Notes under the pieces: generated by a model
The model's input: the letters and a program-made list of their open reading frames with translations, nothing else
Database searches by the model: none
Told to the model about the DNA's origin: nothing
Position numbers and translations under genes: made by a program
DNA from: Azospirillum sp. TSA2s
Lineage (GTDB): Bacteria; Pseudomonadota; Alphaproteobacteria; Azospirillales; Azospirillaceae
NCBI RefSeq assembly: GCF_004923315.1
Contig: NZ_CP039650.1
Coordinates: 558,001-622,000 of the forward strand
Direction: 5' to 3'
DNA length: 64,000 bases
Shown here: positions 55,100 through 64,000 of the stretch, piece after piece
Numbering within the stretch: position 1 is the first letter of the stretch
How the letters are laid out: every line of letters starts with the position of its first letter

Positions 55100-55414
55100 G
55101 TGTCGCTGATCAAGTGGACGGAGGAGGATGACGGGCGCGTTCGCCTGGGCCTGCCGAGCGACCTCGATTTGCCCATGGCGCAACCTCTGCTCGACAGCCT
55201 GCGCGCCGCCTTCAAGGCGTCGGTGGACATCAGCGTCCAGGCGGACGCGGTGGAACGCATCAGCGTCGCCTGCGTCCAGGCGCTGGTCGTCGCCGCCCGC
55301 GATGCGGCGGAACAGGGAAATTCCTTCGCCATTCTGCGCCCGTCGGAGGTCCTCGCCGATGCCTGCGAGGATCTGGGGCTGGCCGGCTGGCTGAAGCAGT
55401 GGAGGCGTGCGTGA
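55100..55414 (+). CDS. STAS-domain protein at the head of a chemotaxis operon (CheS-like position)
   Basis: 104-residue single STAS domain: RLGLPSDLDLPMAQPLLDSL, ISVQADAVERISVACVQALV, EQGNSFAILRPSEVLADACE. The position normally holding the phosphorylated Ser/Thr of anti-sigma antagonists reads RISVACVQAL, so a Ser is present. It sits directly before cheY, as CheS (orf2) does in Sinorhizobium, where it helps CheA drain phosphate from CheY1. GTG start with GGACGGAGGGG upstream; the stop overlaps cheY (GTGA). Confidence 0.82.
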   Translation: MSLIKWTEEDDGRVRLGLPSDLDLPMAQPLLDSLRAAFKASVDISVQADAVERISVACVQALVVAARDAAEQGNSFAILRPSEVLADACEDLGLAGWLKQWRRA

Positions 55415-55776
55415 AGAAGAAAGTGATGACGGTGGACGACTCGCGGACCATGCGCGACATGGTGTCCTTCACCCTGCGCGGCGCCGGTTATGAGGTGGTG
55501 GAGGCCGCCGACGGCCAGCAGGCGATGAGCGCCATCGCCGCCACCAAGGTCGATCTGGTCATCACCGACCTGAACATGCCGGTGATGGACGGGCTGACCC
55601 TGATCCGCAAGCTGCGCGCCATCCCGGCCCACCGCACCCTGCCGATCCTGATGCTGACCACCGAAGCGGACGAGAGCAAGAAGGCCGAGGGCCGCGCCGC
55701 CGGCGCCACCGGCTGGATCGTGAAGCCCTTCAACCCCGACAAGCTGGTGTCGGTGGTGCAGAAGGTCTGCGGCTGA
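55411..55776 (+). CDS. cheY: Chemotaxis response regulator CheY
   Basis: 121-residue receiver domain: TVDDSRTMRDMVSFTLRGAG (acidic pair), phosphorylated Asp in LVITDLNMPVMDG, Thr in ILMLTTEADE and Lys in GWIVKPFNPDKL. The GTG at 55411 overlaps the STAS gene and has GGAGG upstream. Transfers the CheA signal to the flagellar motor or acts as a phosphate sink. Confidence 0.93.
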   Translation: MKKKVMTVDDSRTMRDMVSFTLRGAGYEVVEAADGQQAMSAIAATKVDLVITDLNMPVMDGLTLIRKLRAIPAHRTLPILMLTTEADESKKAEGRAAGATGWIVKPFNPDKLVSVVQKVCG

Positions 55777-55809
55777 CCGCGAGCCGTCAGCGAAGGAAGG
55801 GGTACAGCC

Positions 55810-58128
55810 GTGGACGATCTCAGCCGCTTCAAGCAGACCTACTTCGACGAAAGCGCCGAATTGCTGGCCGTCGCCGAGGCCGGGCTGCTGCGCCTCGCCC
55901 CCGGCGAGGTCGACATGGACGAGGTGAACGCGATCTTCCGCGCCGTCCATTCGATCAAGGGCGGCGGCGGCGCCTTCGGATTCAACGATCTCGTCGCCTT
56001 CGCCCATGAATTCGAAACGGTGATGGACGGCGTGCGCAACGCCGAGATCCCCGTCACCACCGAACTGGTCGACACGCTGATCCGCGCCAACGACCTGCTG
56101 GCGCGCCTGCTGTCCCATGCCTCCGACGAGACGGAGGCGCCGGCCGGCACCACCGACGACACCGTCGCCGCCCTGCGCCGCTTCCTGGGCAAGGCCGACG
56201 CGCCTGCGGAGAAGGCGCCCGCAGCGCCGCCACCCGCCACGGTCTATCCCGACGACGAGGATGACGAGGCCGGCATCTTCGGCGACGCGCTGGCCGCCAT
56301 CCAGGCCGCCCGCGACGATCAGCCGCTCCCCGCCCCCTCCGGCCCGGTCCCGGAGGGCAAGGTCCGCTGGACCATCGTCTTCCGCCCGAAGGCCGAACTG
56401 CTGCTGTCGGGCAACGAGCCGACCTACATGCTGCGCGCCCTGCGCCGGCTGGGCGAGGCGGAGGTGGTCTGCCATCTGGACCAGCTGCCGTCTCTGCGCG
56501 ACCTCGACGCCGAGCTGCTGCACCTGTCCTGGACGGTGACGCTGCTGGCCGACCCGCAGGTCGACCGCGCCCAGATCGACGACGTGTTCGAATTCGTCGC
56601 CGACGATTGCGACATCCGCATCAGCGCAGAAGCGCCGCCGCCCGCGATCATCGCGCCGGCGGAACCCGCCCCGGTCCCTCAAGCGGCTCCCGTCCCGGCC
56701 GCCGCCAACCTGCCGGAACCGGCCGCCCCCACGGCTCCGCCGACCACCCCGGCCGCCACCACCTCCGGTTCGGCGAAGCCCGGCGACGGCGCCAGGCGCC
56801 CCAATGGCGGTGCTGGCGGCACGGGCGGCGGCGACCATACCGGGCCGACCACCCACACCATCCGCGTCGACCTCGACAAGATCGACCGGCTGGTCAACAT
56901 GGTCGGCGAGATGGTCATCACCCAGGCGATGATCGCGGAGCATCTGCGCGACCTGCCGCCGGGCCAGTTCCAGGAGCTGCTGGAAGGGCTGGAAGGCCTC
57001 GCCCAGCACACCCGCGAACTGCGCGAAAGCGTGATGTCGATCCGCGCCCAGCCGGTCTCCAGCGTCTTCTCGCGCATGCCGCGGCTGGTGCGCGAATGCG
57101 CCGCCATGACCGGCAAGGAGGTGATGCTGGTCACCTCGGGCGAGACGACGGAGGTCGACAAGACGGTGGTGGAGAACCTCGTCGATCCGCTGACCCACAT
57201 GATCCGCAACTCCATCGACCATGGGCTGGAAGGCCCGGAGGAGCGGGAGCGCGTCGGCAAGCCGCGCGCCGGCACCGTGCATCTGTCGGCCGCCCACCGG
57301 TCCGGCCGCATCGTGATCGAGGTGACCGACGACGGCCGCGGCATCAACCGCGCCAAGGTGCTGTCCAAGGCCATCGAGAAGGGGCTGGTCCAGCCCGGAG
57401 CCAGCCTGTCCGACGAGGAGATCGACCACCTGATCTTCCTGCCCGGCTTCTCCACCGCCGACCAGGTGTCCAACCTGTCGGGCCGCGGCGTCGGCATGGA
57501 CGTGGTGCGGCGGAACATCTCCAGCCTGGGCGGGCGCATCGGCGTCTATTCGACGCCGGGCGAGGGCTCGCGCTTCGTCCTGTCGCTGCCGCTGACGCTG
57601 GCGGTGCTGGACGGCATGGTGATCTCGGTGGGGGAGGAGCGTTTCGTCCTGCCGCTGACCAACATCGTGGAAAGCCTGCGGCCGAAGCCTGCCGACCTGC
57701 ATGGGCTGGTCAACAAATGCGACGTCATGATGGCGCGCGGCGAATATGTCCGGCTGGTCCACCTGCACCGGCTGTTCGGCATCCCCAAGGCCATCGACGA
57801 CGCCACCAAGGGGCTGGTCGTTCTGGTGGAGACGGAGGACGGCTCCCGCCTCGGCCTGGTGGTGGACGAGGTGCTGGGCCAGCAGCAGGTCGTCATCAAG
57901 AGCCTGGAAGCCAACTTCCGCCGGCTGGACGGCGTCGCCGCCGCGACCATCCTGGGCGACGGCCGGGTCGCCCTGATCCTGGACGTGGCGGGCCTGCGCG
58001 AAATGAGCCGCCACGGCACCGGCGGAGAGGCCGCCGGCATAGCGGGCGGCACCTCGAACCAGTCCAATCCCCCGTCCCTGCCCGCCCCGGCGGACAGGTC
58101 CGATCAGCGTCAACGCCAAACGGTTTGA
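55810..58128 (+). CDS. cheA: Chemotaxis histidine kinase CheA
   Basis: 772 residues. Hpt domain with phosphorylated His47 in FRAVHSIKGGGGAFGF; a P2-like domain (about 175-280, KVRWTIVFRPKAELLLSGNE and VFEFVADDCDIRIS); a Pro/Ala-rich linker; dimerisation domain (IDRLVNMVGEMVITQAM); ATPase with NSIDHGLEGPEER (N box), VTDDGRGINRAKV (G1) and GRGVGMDVVRRNI; CheW-like domain at the C-terminus. GTG start at 55810. Confidence 0.96.
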   Translation: MDDLSRFKQTYFDESAELLAVAEAGLLRLAPGEVDMDEVNAIFRAVHSIKGGGGAFGFNDLVAFAHEFETVMDGVRNAEIPVTTELVDTLIRANDLLARLLSHASDETEAPAGTTDDTVAALRRFLGKADAPAEKAPAAPPPATVYPDDEDDEAGIFGDALAAIQAARDDQPLPAPSGPVPEGKVRWTIVFRPKAELLLSGNEPTYMLRALRRLGEAEVVCHLDQLPSLRDLDAELLHLSWTVTLLADPQVDRAQIDDVFEFVADDCDIRISAEAPPPAIIAPAEPAPVPQAAPVPAAANLPEPAAPTAPPTTPAATTSGSAKPGDGARRPNGGAGGTGGGDHTGPTTHTIRVDLDKIDRLVNMVGEMVITQAMIAEHLRDLPPGQFQELLEGLEGLAQHTRELRESVMSIRAQPVSSVFSRMPRLVRECAAMTGKEVMLVTSGETTEVDKTVVENLVDPLTHMIRNSIDHGLEGPEERERVGKPRAGTVHLSAAHRSGRIVIEVTDDGRGINRAKVLSKAIEKGLVQPGASLSDEEIDHLIFLPGFSTADQVSNLSGRGVGMDVVRRNISSLGGRIGVYSTPGEGSRFVLSLPLTLAVLDGMVISVGEERFVLPLTNIVESLRPKPADLHGLVNKCDVMMARGEYVRLVHLHRLFGIPKAIDDATKGLVVLVETEDGSRLGLVVDEVLGQQQVVIKSLEANFRRLDGVAAATILGDGRVALILDVAGLREMSRHGTGGEAAGIAGGTSNQSNPPSLPAPADRSDQRQRQTV

Positions 58129-58137
58129 GGCCCAGCG

Positions 58138-58680
58138 ATGAGCAGTTCCACCGCAATCGCCCCCGTCAGCTCCCGCACCGATCTCCAGTCCGCCGGCGCC
58201 GCGAACGGGATCGAGGAGCAATACGTCACCTTCACGGTCGGCAGCGAGGAATATGGCGTCAACATCCTGGCCGTGCGTGAAATCCGCGGCTGGACACCGG
58301 AAAGCCGCCTGCCGAACCTGCCCGACTATGTCCGCGGCGTCATCAACCTGCGCGGCATCATCATCCCCATCTTCGACCTGCGCGCCCGCTTCGGTGGCGG
58401 CCTGACCCAGGTGACGAAGCGCCATGTCGTGGTGGTGATGCAGGTGGGCGAGCGCACGCGCGGCATCCTGGTCGATGCGATTTCCGACATCCTGGCCATC
58501 GGCCATGACGCGATCAAGCCGCCGCCCGACGTCGACAGCGGGCTGATCGACGCCGAATATCTCAGCGGCCTCTACACCGCCGAGAACCGCATGGTGACCC
58601 TGCTGAACGTGGGCAAGCTGTTCGCGGGCGAGCATGTCGACCAGGACGCCATCCCCCGCGCAGCTCTGGAAACGACCTGA
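58138..58680 (+). CDS. cheW: Chemotaxis coupling protein CheW
   Basis: 180 residues. EQYVTFTVGSEEYGVNILAV begins the CheW domain, with LPNLPDYVRGVINLRGIIIP and FDLRARFG as the conserved core. An N-terminal extension of about 28 residues is variable. It links CheA to receptors. Nine bp after cheA. Confidence 0.95.
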   Translation: MSSSTAIAPVSSRTDLQSAGAANGIEEQYVTFTVGSEEYGVNILAVREIRGWTPESRLPNLPDYVRGVINLRGIIIPIFDLRARFGGGLTQVTKRHVVVVMQVGERTRGILVDAISDILAIGHDAIKPPPDVDSGLIDAEYLSGLYTAENRMVTLLNVGKLFAGEHVDQDAIPRAALETT

Positions 58681-58751
58681 CCGCTGCAGGCTGCCGCGCC
58701 CCCGGGCAGGCAAGCCGCAACGAAAAGCAATAAAAAGAGGGAACGTCACCG

Positions 58752-61316
58752 ATGGCCACCGACGGTACGATCGCCAAAGCCGGCACCTTCCTCAGCAACA
58801 TGCGCATCGCCAAGCGGCTGTGGCTGGCCTTCGGCCTGCTGCTGGTGCTGATCGCCGCCCAGTCCGGCACCGGCATCTACGGGCTGGACGGGCTGAACCG
58901 CCGCGTCGACGGCGTCATCGCGTCGGGCGACCTCGCCGTCTTCGCCAAGGATCTGGAAAGCCGTCTGGCCGCCGAACGGCTGCAGACCCGCGAGTACATC
59001 AACATCGGCTCGACCGAGGCGCTGGACCGGCTGCGCGTCCTGCGCGGCGAGTTCGACCAGGCGATGGCGGCCCGGCAGGCCAAGTTAAAGGCCTCGCCCC
59101 AGGCCGCCGCCTTCGCCGAACTGAGCAGCCTGCACACCGGCTACCATCAGCGGTTCGAGGCTGTGCGCGCCGTGCGCGAACGCGCCGACCGCCTGCTGCA
59201 CGAGCGCATGGACCCGCTGGGCGCCCAGGTGACCAAGCGGCTGGAGGACATGGTGTCCGCCTCCGAGACGTCGGGCGACAACGACTTCGCCTTCGGCGCG
59301 CAGGAGGTGGAGAACCGTTGGCTGATGACCCGCTTCCAGGCCAACCGCGCCATCGGCCTGCGTGACGCCGCCGCGGCGGCGCAGGTCGAGGCGGTGGGCA
59401 AGGCGATGAGCGGAAGCATCGCCCGGCTGTCGTCGGTGGTCCGCAGCAATGGCGACCTGCTGGCGGCCCTGCGCGAGATCGACGCCCGCGCCGCCGATTA
59501 CCGTGCCGCCTTCCGCGACGCGATGGCCGCCAACGACGAGGCGAAGCGGCTGACCGACGACCTCGCCGCCGCCGCCACCGCGATCAACCGCGCCATCGAC
59601 GGCATCGTCGCCTCCATCGCCGCCAGCGCCAAGGTGACGGAGGCCGAGGCCGAGGCCGAGGCCACCTTCACCATCCGCCTGACGCTGGGTCTTGGCCTGC
59701 TGTCGCTGGTGATCGGCATCGTCGCCGCCAACCGCATCGCCGCCTCGATCATCGGGCCGGTCACCGGCATCCGCCGGGTGATGGCAGACCTGACCGAAGG
59801 CAAGCTGTCGGTCAGCGTCCCCCACACCGGCCAGCAGGACGAGCTGGGCGACATGGCCCGCGCCGTCGCCGCCTTCAAGGACGAGGCGGTGGAGGCCCTG
59901 CGCTCCCGCATCGCGCTGGAACGGGTATCGGCCAACATCATGATGGCGGACGTCGATGGCCGCATCCTCTATGCCAACGATTCGATCATGGCCATGTTCC
60001 GCCATGCCGAGGCGGACCTGCGCGTGTCCCTGCCCGGCTTCGACGCCAACACGCTGGTCGGCCGCAACTTCGACGTCTTCCACCGCGATCCCGGCCACCA
60101 GCGCCGTCTGCTGGCCGACCTGACCCAGACCCACCGCGGCTGGGCCAAGACCGGCGGCCGCAGCTTCCAGGTCATCGCCAACCCGGTGGTCAGCCGCCAG
60201 GGCGAGCGGCTGGGCACCGTCGTCGAATGGCGCGACCTGACCGAGGAGCTGGCGATCGAGGCGGAGATCGGCGCGATGGTGGAGAATGCCGTGCGCGGCG
60301 ACTTCACCCACCGCATCGAGCTGGACGGCAAGACCGGCTTCTTCCGGCTGGTCAGCGAGGGCATCAACCGGCTGTCGGAGAACATCGCCGGCGTCACCGA
60401 GGAGCTGGCTTCGGTGCTGGAGGCGCTGTCGCAGGGCGATCTGACCCGCCGCATCGACAAGCAGTATGAAGGCGTGTTCCAGCGGCTGAAGGACGATTTC
60501 AACGGCACGGTCGGCCGTCTGTCGGAGATCGTTCAGCGCATCGATCAGGCCGCCGGCTCCATCGCCGTCGCCAGCCGCGAGGTGGCGGAAGGCAGCCTGG
60601 ACCTGTCGGAACGGACCGAGCAGCAGGCCTCCTCGCTGGAGGAGACCGCGGCCAGCATGGAACAGCTCGCCGCCACCGTGCGCTCCAACGCCGACAACGC
60701 CCAGCAGGTCAACGGCTATGCCACCGAGGCGCGCGGCGCGGCCTCGCGCGGCGGCGAGGTGGCGACCAGCGCGGTGGAGGCGATGCGGCGGATCGAGCAG
60801 TCGTCGCAGAAGATCTCCGACATCATCGGGGTGATCGACGAGATCGCCTTCCAGACCAACCTGCTGGCCTTGAACGCGGCGGTGGAGGCGGCGCGGGCCG
60901 GCGACGCCGGGCGCGGCTTCGCCGTGGTGGCGCAGGAGGTGCGGCAGCTCGCCCAGCGCTCCGCCCAGGCGTCGAAGGAGATCAAGGCGCTGATCATGGA
61001 CAGCGGCGGGCAGGTGCGCGACGGCGTCGATCTCGTGCGCTCCGCCGGCAGCTCCCTGACCGAGATCGTGTCGGGCATCGGCCGGGTCGCCGATCTGGTG
61101 TCGGAGATCGCGCGGGCGACCGCCGAGCAGGCGTCCGGCCTGGACGAGGTCAACATCGCCATCGCCCAGATGGACGAGATGACCCAGAAGAACGCCGCCC
61201 TGGTGGAGGAAAGCACCGCCGCCGCCCGCTCGCTGGAGGAACAGGCCGACCAGCTGCGCCACCAGATGACCTTCTTCACCCTGGACCGCCAGTCCGCCTC
61301 CCGCCAGTCTGCCTGA
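58752..61316 (+). CDS. Methyl-accepting chemotaxis protein with PAS domain
   Basis: 854 residues. First membrane helix about 20-38 ([17 protein letters not shown]), helical periplasmic sensor (about 45-300), second membrane helix ([18 protein letters not shown]), HAMP, then an internal PAS domain ([20 protein letters not shown] through [12 protein letters not shown]), a second HAMP-like linker, and the signalling hairpin [20 protein letters not shown]. The PAS may sense an internal cue such as redox or oxygen. The first 10 residues of the cytoplasmic part resemble energy-taxis receptors. No CheR-tether pentapeptide at the C-terminus. Confidence 0.93.
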   Translation: MATDGTIAKAGTFLSNMRIAKRLWLAFGLLLVLIAAQSGTGIYGLDGLNRRVDGVIASGDLAVFAKDLESRLAAERLQTREYINIGSTEALDRLRVLRGEFDQAMAARQAKLKASPQAAAFAELSSLHTGYHQRFEAVRAVRERADRLLHERMDPLGAQVTKRLEDMVSASETSGDNDFAFGAQEVENRWLMTRFQANRAIGLRDAAAAAQVEAVGKAMSGSIARLSSVVRSNGDLLAALREIDARAADYRAAFRDAMAANDEAKRLTDDLAAAATAINRAIDGIVASIAASAKVTEAEAEAEATFTIRLTLGLGLLSLVIGIVAANRIAASIIGPVTGIRRVMADLTEGKLSVSVPHTGQQDELGDMARAVAAFKDEAVEALRSRIALERVSANIMMADVDGRILYANDSIMAMFRHAEADLRVSLPGFDANTLVGRNFDVFHRDPGHQRRLLADLTQTHRGWAKTGGRSFQVIANPVVSRQGERLGTVVEWRDLTEELAIEAEIGAMVENAVRGDFTHRIELDGKTGFFRLVSEGINRLSENIAGVTEELASVLEALSQGDLTRRIDKQYEGVFQRLKDDFNGTVGRLSEIVQRIDQAAGSIAVASREVAEGSLDLSERTEQQASSLEETAASMEQLAATVRSNADNAQQVNGYATEARGAASRGGEVATSAVEAMRRIEQSSQKISDIIGVIDEIAFQTNLLALNAAVEAARAGDAGRGFAVVAQEVRQLAQRSAQASKEIKALIMDSGGQVRDGVDLVRSAGSSLTEIVSGIGRVADLVSEIARATAEQASGLDEVNIAIAQMDEMTQKNAALVEESTAAARSLEEQADQLRHQMTFFTLDRQSASRQSA

Positions 61317-61335
61317 GGACGCCACCGGTGCCGCG

Positions 61336-62259
61336 ATGACCGACCGCTCGCCCGCCTTATCGACCGAACCCGCGACGCCGCGGCGCTCCCTCGCCGCCTC
61401 GCCGGCCGCGGTGTTCGGCGGTGCGCGCGAGTTCCGGTTCGAGCGGCACCATTTCGACCTGATCGCCGGGCTGCTCTATCAGCTGGCCGGCATCGCGCTG
61501 GCCCCGCACAAGGCCGAGATGGTCTATGCCCGGCTGGCGCGGCGCCTGCGCGAGTTGCGCTTGCCCGACTTCGACGCCTATTGCGCCCTGCTGCAGAGCG
61601 AGGACGTGGCGGACGAGATCGGCTTCCTGGTCAATGCACTGACCACCAACCTGACCAGCTTCTACCGCGAATCGCACCATTTCGACTTCCTCGCCTCCAC
61701 CGTCCTGCCGGAGGTGCGGGAGCTGAACGCCCACCAGTCGAAACCGCGCCTGCGGCTGTGGTCGGCCGGCTGTTCGTCGGGGCCGGAGCCCTACACCATG
61801 GCAATGGTTCTGGTCTCGACCATGGGCGCCGATCTGCGCCGCTGGGACGCCCGCATCCTCGCCACCGACATCGACACCCACATGGTGGACACCGCCCGGC
61901 GCGGCATCTATCCGCTGTCGGGCGCCACCGGCATCCCGCCACAGGTCCGCCAGCGCTTCACCCAGGACGTGAGGCTGGGCGGCGAGCCGGCGGTGGCGAT
62001 GGGCGAGGAGCTGAAACGCCTCGTCACCGTCAAGCCGCTGAACCTGCTGGAACATTGGCCGATGTCCGGCCCCTTCGACGCGATCTTTTGCCGCAACGTG
62101 CTGATCTATTTCGACCGCCGCGGCCGGATGCAGGTGATAGAAAACTTCGCCCGGATGCTCCGCCCCGGCGGGTATCTGTTCCTCGGCCATTCGGAGAGCC
62201 TGTATGGCGTGTCGAACCTGTTCCGGCAGGCCGGTCCGACGATCTACCGGAGGGACTGA
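61336..62259 (+). CDS. cheR: Chemotaxis protein methyltransferase CheR
   Basis: 307 residues. HHFDLIAGLLYQLAGIALAP begins the N-terminal helical domain; the SAM-binding part includes LRLWSAGCSSGPEPYTMAMV, RILATDIDTHMVDTARRGIY and PFDAIFCRNVLIYFDRRGRM, with GYLFLGHSESLYGVSNLF at the end. It methylates receptor glutamates for adaptation. Confidence 0.96.
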   Translation: MTDRSPALSTEPATPRRSLAASPAAVFGGAREFRFERHHFDLIAGLLYQLAGIALAPHKAEMVYARLARRLRELRLPDFDAYCALLQSEDVADEIGFLVNALTTNLTSFYRESHHFDFLASTVLPEVRELNAHQSKPRLRLWSAGCSSGPEPYTMAMVLVSTMGADLRRWDARILATDIDTHMVDTARRGIYPLSGATGIPPQVRQRFTQDVRLGGEPAVAMGEELKRLVTVKPLNLLEHWPMSGPFDAIFCRNVLIYFDRRGRMQVIENFARMLRPGGYLFLGHSESLYGVSNLFRQAGPTIYRRD

Positions 62260-62262
62260 GCG

Positions 62263-62925
62263 ATGAGCGCCGTCCCCCTTCCCCGATCCGGATCCAACCG
62301 GTCCGCGACGCACCGGCGCCTCGGCAGCGGGCGCTACTTCAACCAGGAATTCAAGGTCGACACCGTCAAGATCGCGCTGGGCCAGCAGGCGGTCAGCGAC
62401 CGGCCCGACCTGATGATCGCGACGACGCTGGGGTCCTGCGTGGCGGCCTGCATTCACGACCCGGTGCGCCGCATCGGCGGCATGAACCATTTCATGCTGC
62501 CCGACCTGCCGGAGATCGAGCTGGAGGGGGCCGGCGTCGCCGCGCGCTACGGCTCGGTGGCGATGGAGCGGCTGATCAACGCGCTGCTGGCGGCGGGCGC
62601 CGAACGCCGGCGCCTGCAGGTCAAGCTGTTCGGCGGTGGCCGGGTCATCGAGTCGAGCTACGACATCGGCGGGCTGAACAGCCGTTTCGCCCTGGATTAC
62701 GTGCGGGCGGAGGGGCTGACGCTGGCAGGCCAGGACCTGGGCGGCGGCTCCGCCCGGCGGCTGCATTACTTCCCCCACAGCGGCCGGGCGCTGCGGCGCC
62801 TGCTGCGGCCGGAGGCGGCGGCCGACACCGTCACCCGCGAACGGCGCTTCATCACCCACCTGAGCCAGAGCCCCGAGGAAGGCGAGGTCGAACTGTTCGC
62901 GCCCGCCGATCCGGGAGGGAGCTGA
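62263..62925 (+). CDS. cheD: Chemoreceptor glutamine deamidase CheD
   Basis: 220 residues. The catalytic Cys lies in ATTLGSCVAACI and the His in GGMNHFMLPDLP, with KLFGGGRVIE and the strand after it as family markers. An N-terminal extension of about 40 residues and a long C-terminal tail are present. It deamidates receptor glutamines and may be controlled by CheC/CheY partners. Four bp from cheR and from cheB. Confidence 0.92.
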   Translation: MSAVPLPRSGSNRSATHRRLGSGRYFNQEFKVDTVKIALGQQAVSDRPDLMIATTLGSCVAACIHDPVRRIGGMNHFMLPDLPEIELEGAGVAARYGSVAMERLINALLAAGAERRRLQVKLFGGGRVIESSYDIGGLNSRFALDYVRAEGLTLAGQDLGGGSARRLHYFPHSGRALRRLLRPEAAADTVTRERRFITHLSQSPEEGEVELFAPADPGGS

Positions 62926-62928
62926 CCG

Positions 62929-63990
62929 ATGCCCAGACCGATCCGTGTCGTCATCGTCGACGACAGCGCCCTGATGCGCGAAATGCTGAAGGATATCCTG
63001 AGCCGGGAGGCGGGGATGGAGGTCGCCGGCGTCGCCCGCGACCCCTTCGAAGCGCGCGAGGTCATCAAGGCCACCAACCCCGACGTCATCACCCTGGACG
63101 TCGAGATGCCGAAGATGGACGGCCTGTCCTTCCTGGAGAAGATCATGACCCTGCGGCCGACGCCGGTCATCATGGTCTCCTCCCTGACCCGCGAAGGCTC
63201 CGACGCCGCCATCCGCGCGCTGGAGCTGGGGGCGGTGGACTGCGTCGCCAAGCCCGGCGGCTCCGACGGGCACGGGTTCGAGGCGACGGCGATGGAGCTG
63301 GTCTCCAAGATCCGTGTCGCCGCCACCGCGCGCCTGACCATGCGCCGCCCGGCCGCCGTGCATGGCGTGCTGCCGACGCCGCGCCGCGCCGGGTCGGGGA
63401 AACGGCTGATCGCCATCGGCGCCTCGACCGGCGGGGTGGAGCGCATCCGCGACGTGCTGGCCGCCATGCCGGCCGATTGCCCGCCCATCGTCATCACCCA
63501 GCATATGGGGCCGAGCTACGTGCCCAGCTTCGCGGCCCGGCTCGACCGGCTGTCGGCGCCCACCGTCCGGGTGGCCGTCCATGGCGACCGGCCGGCCCAA
63601 GGGCTGGTGCTGATCGCCCCCGGAGACCGCCATCTCGCCATCGTCCGCGACGCCACCGGCTTCGTCTGCCACATCCAGGACACGCCTGCGGTCAGCGGCC
63701 ACCGCCCGTCGGTCGACGTGCTGTTCGCCTCGGTCGCCAAGGCGGCCGGCGGCAATGCGGTCGGCGTCATCCTGTCCGGCATGGGCCGCGACGGCGCCAT
63801 CGGCATGAAGGCGATGCATGAGGCCGGCGCCTTCACCATCGGCGAGCAGGAATCGAGCTGCGTCGTCTATGGCATGCCGCGGGCCGCCAAGGAGGCCGGC
63901 GCGGTCGCCGTCGAACTGCCGCTTACCCAAATCCCCGCCGAAATGCTGCGCGCCTTCGACGCCGTCGGCGAGCGCCCCCGTACCGCCTGA
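62929..63990 (+). CDS. cheB: Protein-glutamate methylesterase CheB
   Basis: 353 residues. Receiver domain with VVIVDDSALMREMLKDILSR, phosphorylated Asp in ITLDVEMPKMDGL and KPGG at its end; then the esterase domain with the catalytic Ser in AIGASTGGVERIRDVLA, His in TQHMGPSYVPSFA and Asp in ILSGMGRDGAIGMKAM. It removes methyl groups from receptors and closes the adaptation loop with CheR. It is the last gene in the window. Confidence 0.96.
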   Translation: MPRPIRVVIVDDSALMREMLKDILSREAGMEVAGVARDPFEAREVIKATNPDVITLDVEMPKMDGLSFLEKIMTLRPTPVIMVSSLTREGSDAAIRALELGAVDCVAKPGGSDGHGFEATAMELVSKIRVAATARLTMRRPAAVHGVLPTPRRAGSGKRLIAIGASTGGVERIRDVLAAMPADCPPIVITQHMGPSYVPSFAARLDRLSAPTVRVAVHGDRPAQGLVLIAPGDRHLAIVRDATGFVCHIQDTPAVSGHRPSVDVLFASVAKAAGGNAVGVILSGMGRDGAIGMKAMHEAGAFTIGEQESSCVVYGMPRAAKEAGAVAVELPLTQIPAEMLRAFDAVGERPRTA

Positions 63991-64000
63991 TCCGACCGGG

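Noticed and set aside
54967-58749. A 1260-codon open frame antisense to cheY-cheA-cheW
   Set aside because: Spans three well-supported genes on the other strand and has the low-complexity composition of a shadow frame.

Overview
The window is a high-GC, gene-dense chromosomal segment from an alphaproteobacterium, most likely a Rhodospirillales member close to Azospirillum. The evidence is the strong G/C third-position bias, a divergent phaR/PhaE-PhaC locus next to phaB-phaA, an RcdA-type DUF1465 protein, a ROSE-type thermometer before a small heat-shock gene, a proA-nadD-rsfS-rlmH-gpmI-envC-ctpA cluster, and a STAS-cheY-cheA-cheW-mcp-cheR-cheD-cheB operon. No phage, insertion sequence or CRISPR array was seen. 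Most of it is core genome with scattered accessory genes.

Layout. 1-10.8 kb: cysS (cut by the window edge), gltX, a divergent OhrR-type regulator and Tat-exported hydrolase with two identical palindromes between them, elbB, an HslV-like Ntn hydrolase, a NadE homologue that has lost its catalytic residues, and a class C beta-lactamase-fold hydrolase. 11-17 kb: a coupled GT2/GT39 glycosyltransferase pair, a chemoreceptor and an EpmC-like protein. 17-23 kb: tRNA-Gly, a ProXp-ala editing enzyme, a CnoX-like thioredoxin, a Lon-N domain protein, Trm112 and DUF971 proteins, ubiD, and a ParDE module. 23-28 kb: polyhydroxyalkanoate genes phaB, phaA, phaC, a PhaE-like gene overlapping phaC, and phaR. 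28-39.5 kb: a glutathionylspermidine synthase-like ATP-grasp protein, tRNA-Ala and tRNA-Leu, a methyltransferase, mepA, two ABC transport proteins, rpmE, rcdA, and an hsp20 gene with an RpoH-like promoter and ROSE leader. 39.7-44.5 kb: tRNA-Ser, rplU, rpmA, obgE, proB and a HAD phosphatase. 44.6-53.5 kb: a cell-envelope and housekeeping cluster on the minus strand, running from proA to a divergent polysaccharide deacetylase. 53.6-54.9 kb: a TauE/SafE transporter and rppH. 55.1-64 kb: the chemotaxis operon.

The most unusual signals are these. (1) A composite palindromic repeat occurs twice in the 45-53 kb cluster, both times at the 5' end of a gene (envC and nadD), and is apparently translated in frame. 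(2) The full-length NadE homologue lacks the Glu-Lys-Cys glutaminase triad and the usual synthetase motifs. (3) The PhaE-like and phaC reading frames overlap by 230-300 nt. (4) A four-hairpin ROSE-type leader lies behind a heat-shock promoter. (5) An N-terminal-threonine Ntn hydrolase sits outside any hslUV context.
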